8,131 nucleotides of DNA from JBIOHJ01 sp044448905 (GTDB lineage: Bacteria; Bacteroidota; Bacteroidia; AKYH767-A; OLB10), in NCBI GenBank assembly GCA_044448905.1, contig JBIOHJ010000135.1, forward strand, positions 1 to 8,131, written 5' to 3'. Position 1 is the stretch's first letter, and each line of letters begins with the position of its first letter. Both the position numbers and the translations under genes were made by a program. The notes under the pieces are model-generated. The model was not told the DNA's origin, searched no databases, and worked only from the letters and a program-made list of their open reading frames with translations. Shown in pieces: positions 5,428 to 8,131 of the stretch.

Positions 5428-5718
5428 ATGAAAAAATTAATCGTTCAATTCAACATTCCCGGCATGACTGCACAACAGTATGACCAATGCTGGGACGAAC
5501 TGCGCAAAGCAGGGCAGACAAATCCTCCGGGACGCACATTCCATGCAGGCGGACAGCAAGGTAATAATTGGGTAGTGGTGGATGTTTGGGAGTCGATGGA
5601 AACATTCAACAAGTTTGGCGAAACCTTAATGCCGATTTTGGGCAAACTCGGTGTCAACTTTGTTCCGCCTGTAATTACGCCTGTCCATTATGAGCATGCC
5701 GGTGTAGAGGCAGTATAA
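5428..5718 (+). CDS. Small dimeric alpha/beta-barrel protein (ABM-like)
   Basis: The 96-residue protein has the ferredoxin-like layout of the dimeric alpha/beta-barrel superfamily: strand 1 at 3-9 ('KLIVQFNIP'), a helix from 'MTAQQYDQCWDEL' (13-25), the block 'NPPGRTFHAGG' (32-42), strand 'NWVVVDVWES' (47-56), a second helix 'METFNKFGETLMPILGKLG' (57-75), and a last strand 'VITPVHY' (82-88). Related proteins include antibiotic-biosynthesis-type monooxygenases and many stand-alone proteins without known activity, which often act as dimers on small hydrophobic substrates. H39 and H88 are polar residues that could line the pocket, but no catalytic claim can be made. It has its own promoter-like element and a strong terminator, so it is probably expressed alone in the cytoplasm. 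Confidence 0.85.
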   Translation: MKKLIVQFNIPGMTAQQYDQCWDELRKAGQTNPPGRTFHAGGQQGNNWVVVDVWESMETFNKFGETLMPILGKLGVNFVPPVITPVHYEHAGVEAV

Positions 5719-5748
5719 CTCATTGAGTAAATTTATTTCTGCTTATCG

Positions 5749-5782
5749 GCCCCTGAAGAGTTTAGAACTCTTCAGGGGTTTT
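5749..5782 (+). terminator. Strong rho-independent terminator
   Basis: A perfect 13-base-pair stem (5750-5762 with 5766-5778, arms CCCCTGAAGAGTT and AACTCTTCAGGGG) with loop TAG is followed by TTTT (5779-5782). It lies 31 bases behind the stop of the dimeric-barrel gene and should end its transcript. It also separates that gene from the alpha/beta hydrolase, which starts 45 bases further on. Confidence 0.9.
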
Positions 5783-5826
5783 CTATCGGGAAACAAAACA
5801 ATAAGCTTAAATCAGAAAAACCGAAA

Positions 5827-6855
5827 GTGAGAAAGAAAATATTTAAGCTTACCGGGTACGCCTTTCTGCTCTGCATAATAATCTTTTCTCTTGTAATTTT
5901 TTTACCGCGAACGTACAACGTTCCGCAATTGCAAAAAAGAGAAAGCACAAAGTATTGGAGCTTGTCAACAGGTTCCAGAATTGGCTATACATTAGTTTCA
6001 GCAAAAGGCGAAAAAAAGCCGTACCCAATAATTTTTTTGCAGGGAGGACCGGGCGGACCAATTTATGACAGGAATATAAAAATATTGTCACCGCTTTCAG
6101 AAGACGGCTACAATGTTTACTTGTACGACCAGGTTGGCTGCGGATATTCCAACAGGTTAGAAAATATTGAAGACTATACAGCCAACCGGCACACAAAAGA
6201 TTTAGAAGAAATAATAAAAAAAACCGGTGCTGAAAAGGTGATATTAATCGGGCAATCATGGGGAGCCCTTCTCGCCACCTTGTTCATCGCTGATAATCCG
6301 GAAAAAGTGGAGAAAGTTATTTTAACAGGCCCGGGTCCTGTTTATCCCGTACATGGCGAATTAACAGACATCAAAGCTCCCGACAGCTTACAATTAATAA
6401 AACCAGTTTTTACAAATGCAAACGCAAATCAAATAACACAAACTATGAGGGTAACCGCAATGATAGTTTGGGCAAAAGTATTCGGCAAAAAATTAGCATC
6501 CGACAAGGAAGCAGACGATTTTCAAACCGTTCTTAATACCTATTTAAGCAAAGCTGTTGTGTGCGATACTTCAAAAGCTCCCGAAGCAGAAGCAGGCGGA
6601 GGTTTTTATTCACAGGTTATGACTATGAAAAGTCTCAGTGAAATTAAAGACCCGCGCCCAAAGCTCAAAAACTCTAAGATTCCAATTTTAATTATGAAAG
6701 GACAGTGCGACAACCAGAAATGGGGATTCACGACTGAATATTTAGAACTTTTTCCAAATCATCAATTGACTGTCATACCCGGTGCGGGGCATTCAATTTC
6801 AGTTGAGCAACCTGAACTGTATCTGAAAGCTATTCGTGAGTTTTTGAAAAAATAA
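5827..6855 (+). CDS. Membrane-anchored alpha/beta hydrolase, S33 / proline iminopeptidase-like
   Basis: The 342-residue protein has a basic start followed by one hydrophobic helix (11-27), an uncleaved anchor or signal that would place the catalytic domain outside the cytoplasmic membrane. The alpha/beta-hydrolase marks are in order: oxyanion block Q72-G-G-P-G-G77 (Gln where proline iminopeptidases have His), 'YDQVGCGYS' (100-108), nucleophile elbow G142-Q-S144-W-G, acid D295 in 'MKGQCDN' and H322 in 'GAGHSI'. The length and the HGGPG-like block place it with peptidase family S33, but related enzymes include esterases and lipases, so the substrate is open. The start is GTG: no ATG occurs in frame before residue 207, and starting later would lose the anchor and the GGPGG block. 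It is transcribed toward the carbamoyltransferase/SxtJ pair and ends 36 bases from it. Confidence 0.88.
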   Translation: MRKKIFKLTGYAFLLCIIIFSLVIFLPRTYNVPQLQKRESTKYWSLSTGSRIGYTLVSAKGEKKPYPIIFLQGGPGGPIYDRNIKILSPLSEDGYNVYLYDQVGCGYSNRLENIEDYTANRHTKDLEEIIKKTGAEKVILIGQSWGALLATLFIADNPEKVEKVILTGPGPVYPVHGELTDIKAPDSLQLIKPVFTNANANQITQTMRVTAMIVWAKVFGKKLASDKEADDFQTVLNTYLSKAVVCDTSKAPEAEAGGGFYSQVMTMKSLSEIKDPRPKLKNSKIPILIMKGQCDNQKWGFTTEYLELFPNHQLTVIPGAGHSISVEQPELYLKAIREFLKK

Positions 6856-6891
6856 AAAATAAAAGGAGCTATAAGTTTTTTCTCGGAGACA

Positions 6892-7266
6892 TTACCAGAT
6901 GTTCTCCAAATCCTTCCCGGTGTACTTGTGATTGCGGGTATCATACACGGAGTTATCTTTAACCCTCTTTAAATGCATTTTGCTTTTAGTTGCCGCCCTG
7001 GCAAGCAGGGCGATAGGGAAGAGGAAAATATAAAAAATAAGTGAGAGCAGGATACGCGAGTTAATCCAGCCCAGCACTTCGGCAATTTTAAACCACAACC
7101 AGATAATTCCGTCACCCGCAATGGGAATGGCTAATGAAGCTACGCCTATGATTGCAGCTGCATATAAAAATCCTTTTCCTTTAAAAATAAAAAATAGAAT
7201 TACCAGCCCCGTTACGATAACGAGCAGGGCTTTTATTTTTTCTATGGGTTCTATTTTTTTCATCAT
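6892..7266 (-). CDS. SxtJ-family membrane protein
   Basis: The 124-residue protein has three hydrophobic segments, at about 12-29, 31-50 and 70-90, and a polar C-terminus that ends 'KDLENIW'. The block 'LGWINSRILLSLIFYIFLFP' (65-84) is the hallmark of SxtJ-like proteins (named after the saxitoxin cluster), which are repeatedly found directly behind NodU/CmcH-type carbamoyltransferases. Its function is unknown; co-occurrence suggests it helps the carbamoyltransferase work at the membrane or on an exported product. It lies downstream of the carbamoyltransferase on the same strand with a 50-base gap, so it is almost certainly in the same transcript. Two ATG codons stand side by side at the start (7264-7266 and 7261-7263). 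Confidence 0.85.
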   Translation of the reverse strand: MMKKIEPIEKIKALLVIVTGLVILFFIFKGKGFLYAAAIIGVASLAIPIAGDGIIWLWFKIAEVLGWINSRILLSLIFYIFLFPIALLARAATKSKMHLKRVKDNSVYDTRNHKYTGKDLENIW

Positions 7267-7280
7267 TTATTTTTTTATTT

Positions 7281-7312
7281 CCCTCTCCTTTGGAGAGGGG
7301 TTGGGGGTGAGG
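7281..7312. repeat. Short hairpin repeat between carbamoyltransferase and SxtJ genes
   Basis: CCCTCTCC (7281-7288) and GGAGAGGG (7292-7299) form a perfect 8-base-pair hairpin with loop TTT, followed by GGTTGGGGGTGAGG. This word is a very common dispersed intergenic repeat in Bacteroidota and other bacteria. In the direction of the two genes (- strand) the hairpin is followed by an A/T-rich stretch of mostly A residues, not a T-run, so full termination there is unlikely; it may only reduce expression of the downstream gene. Confidence 0.7.
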
Positions 7313-7316
7313 TTTT

Positions 7317-8131
7317 CTAGTCAAGAACAAACTCCTCTTTCCAGTTATCGGTGCTTTTCCATTCGGGCTGTTGTGTTTTTGTAAAAACAAAATTGCCGAC
7401 AACTAAGTAATCCATTTCAGTACGCATAAAGCACCGGTATGCATCTTCGGGAGTGCAGACTATTGGTTCTCCTCTCACATTAAAGCTGGTATTGACAATA
7501 ACTCCATAGCCTGTTCGTTTTTTAAAAGCGTCAATCAGCTTCCAGTAGCGCGGGTTGGTTTCTTTATGCACTGTTTGAATGCGTGCCGAGAAATCAATAT
7601 GAGTAACAGCCGGGATATCCGAACGCAGGTAATATAATTTGTCTTTCAGGTTAAAACCATTAAAACCTTCGGGTAATTTTTTTCTCCTGCTTTCAACCAC
7701 AGGTTGCACCAATAGCATGTAAGGAGAGTTTCCTTCCTGGTCAAAATACGTTTTAGTGTCTTCAATCATCACCGAAGGCGCAAACGGTCGGAATGATTCA
7801 CGGTATTTGATTTTGAGATTTAATTTTTTTTGCATTTCAGGATTACGGGCATCGCCTATGATGCTTCGCGCACCCAGAGCACGCGGGCCAAATTCCATCC
7901 TGCCCTGCACCCATCCGATGGCTGCGCCTTCGTCAATATACTTGGCTACTTCGGTGCACAGCTCATCAACATTTTCAAAATATTTAAATGGTGCTTTGTA
8001 TTTTTTTGAAATTAATTTTACATCGGCATCAGAAACTTCAGGACCGAGATAAGAACCTTCTAACTCATCGGCATTACCCGAAAGCTTTCGTTCCTGCCCG
8101 AAATAAATATAATACGCTGCCTGTGCTGCCC
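7317..8131 (-). CDS. Carbamoyltransferase, NodU/CmcH family (C-terminal part, cut by right edge)
   Basis: The - strand frame is open from the right edge to the TAG at 7317-7319, giving about 270 residues, a little under half of a usual 570-610-residue enzyme. The family transfers a carbamoyl group from carbamoyl phosphate, via carbamoyl-AMP, to a hydroxyl of a sugar or natural product (as in NodU, CmcH, TobZ). Seen here are the hallmark 'GWVQGRMEFGPRALGARSI' (DNA about 7857-7916), which closes the Kae1-like domain, and in the C-terminal domain 'RESFRPFAPSV', 'VTHIDFSARIQTV' and 'VNTSFNVRGEPIVCTPEDA', all strongly conserved. A GTG at 7908-7910 lies inside the hallmark motif and is not a start; the real start is beyond the window. 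Acceptor substrate unknown. SxtJ-family gene follows directly. Confidence 0.95.
   Translation of the reverse strand, partial: AAQAAYYIYFGQERKLSGNADELEGSYLGPEVSDADVKLISKKYKAPFKYFENVDELCTEVAKYIDEGAAIGWVQGRMEFGPRALGARSIIGDARNPEMQKKLNLKIKYRESFRPFAPSVMIEDTKTYFDQEGNSPYMLLVQPVVESRRKKLPEGFNGFNLKDKLYYLRSDIPAVTHIDFSARIQTVHKETNPRYWKLIDAFKKRTGYGVIVNTSFNVRGEPIVCTPEDAYRCFMRTEMDYLVVGNFVFTKTQQPEWKSTDNWKEEFVLD

Noticed and set aside
5849..6259. A 136-codon open frame on the - strand
   Set aside because: It lies wholly inside the alpha/beta hydrolase gene, whose catalytic motifs are clear on the + strand; the - strand product has low-complexity Leu/Phe/Cys-rich composition.
6856..6891. Bidirectional terminator between the convergent hydrolase and SxtJ genes
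   Set aside because: The short gap has T-rich and A-rich runs but no stable hairpin could be found by eye.
7181..7402. A - strand open frame with the text 'HPQPLSKGEG'
   Set aside because: That peptide is what the common CCCTCTCC/GGAGAGGG intergenic repeat encodes by chance; the frame overlaps two real genes.
7756..8052. A 98-codon open frame on the + strand
   Set aside because: It is antisense to the strongly conserved carbamoyltransferase motifs and shows no family features.

Overview
The window looks like chromosomal DNA of a Bacteroidota member (Cytophaga–Flavobacterium–Chitinophaga type). The evidence is AT-rich coding sequence, A-rich leaders with few strong Shine-Dalgarno sites, several TAnnTTTG-type -7 promoter words, short GC-rich intergenic hairpins typical of the phylum, and protein families common there (DoxX, small VOC proteins, class C-type serine hydrolases, a carbamoyltransferase/SxtJ pair). 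No rRNA, tRNA, CRISPR array, transposase, integrase or phage gene was seen.

Left part (1-4157): the 3' end of a protein with a beta-rich tail domain, a secreted serine hydrolase of the beta-lactamase/penicillin-binding-protein fold with a TPR-like tail, a DoxX-family membrane protein, and two VOC (glyoxalase/dioxygenase-fold) proteins. All are on the + strand. Most gaps hold long, palindrome-rich DNA. Two of these gaps (about 389-571 and 2770-2999) carry copies of one structured repeat. Its first hairpin differs between copies by paired, compensating changes, and its ends carry complementary TAAC/GTTA words. A diverged relative follows the second VOC gene (4026-4115), and a nested inverted repeat precedes the DoxX gene (2162-2271). 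Genes of unrelated function separated by structured repeats resemble a gene-cassette array. That reading is an inference.

Middle part (4158-5782): an exported protein of unknown function with signs of a frameshifted 3' end, a two-helix membrane protein resembling a potassium-channel pore with an altered selectivity filter (GMGP instead of GYGD), and a small dimeric alpha/beta-barrel protein closed by a strong rho-independent terminator.

Right part (5827-8131): a membrane-anchored alpha/beta hydrolase (S33, proline iminopeptidase-like) on the + strand converges on a - strand pair, a carbamoyltransferase of the NodU/CmcH family (cut by the right edge) followed by an SxtJ-family membrane protein. 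The small DUF5989 protein that often sits with this pair is not seen; a hairpin repeat fills the gap between the two genes. This pair probably modifies an exported or secondary metabolite, and its upstream partners lie outside the window.
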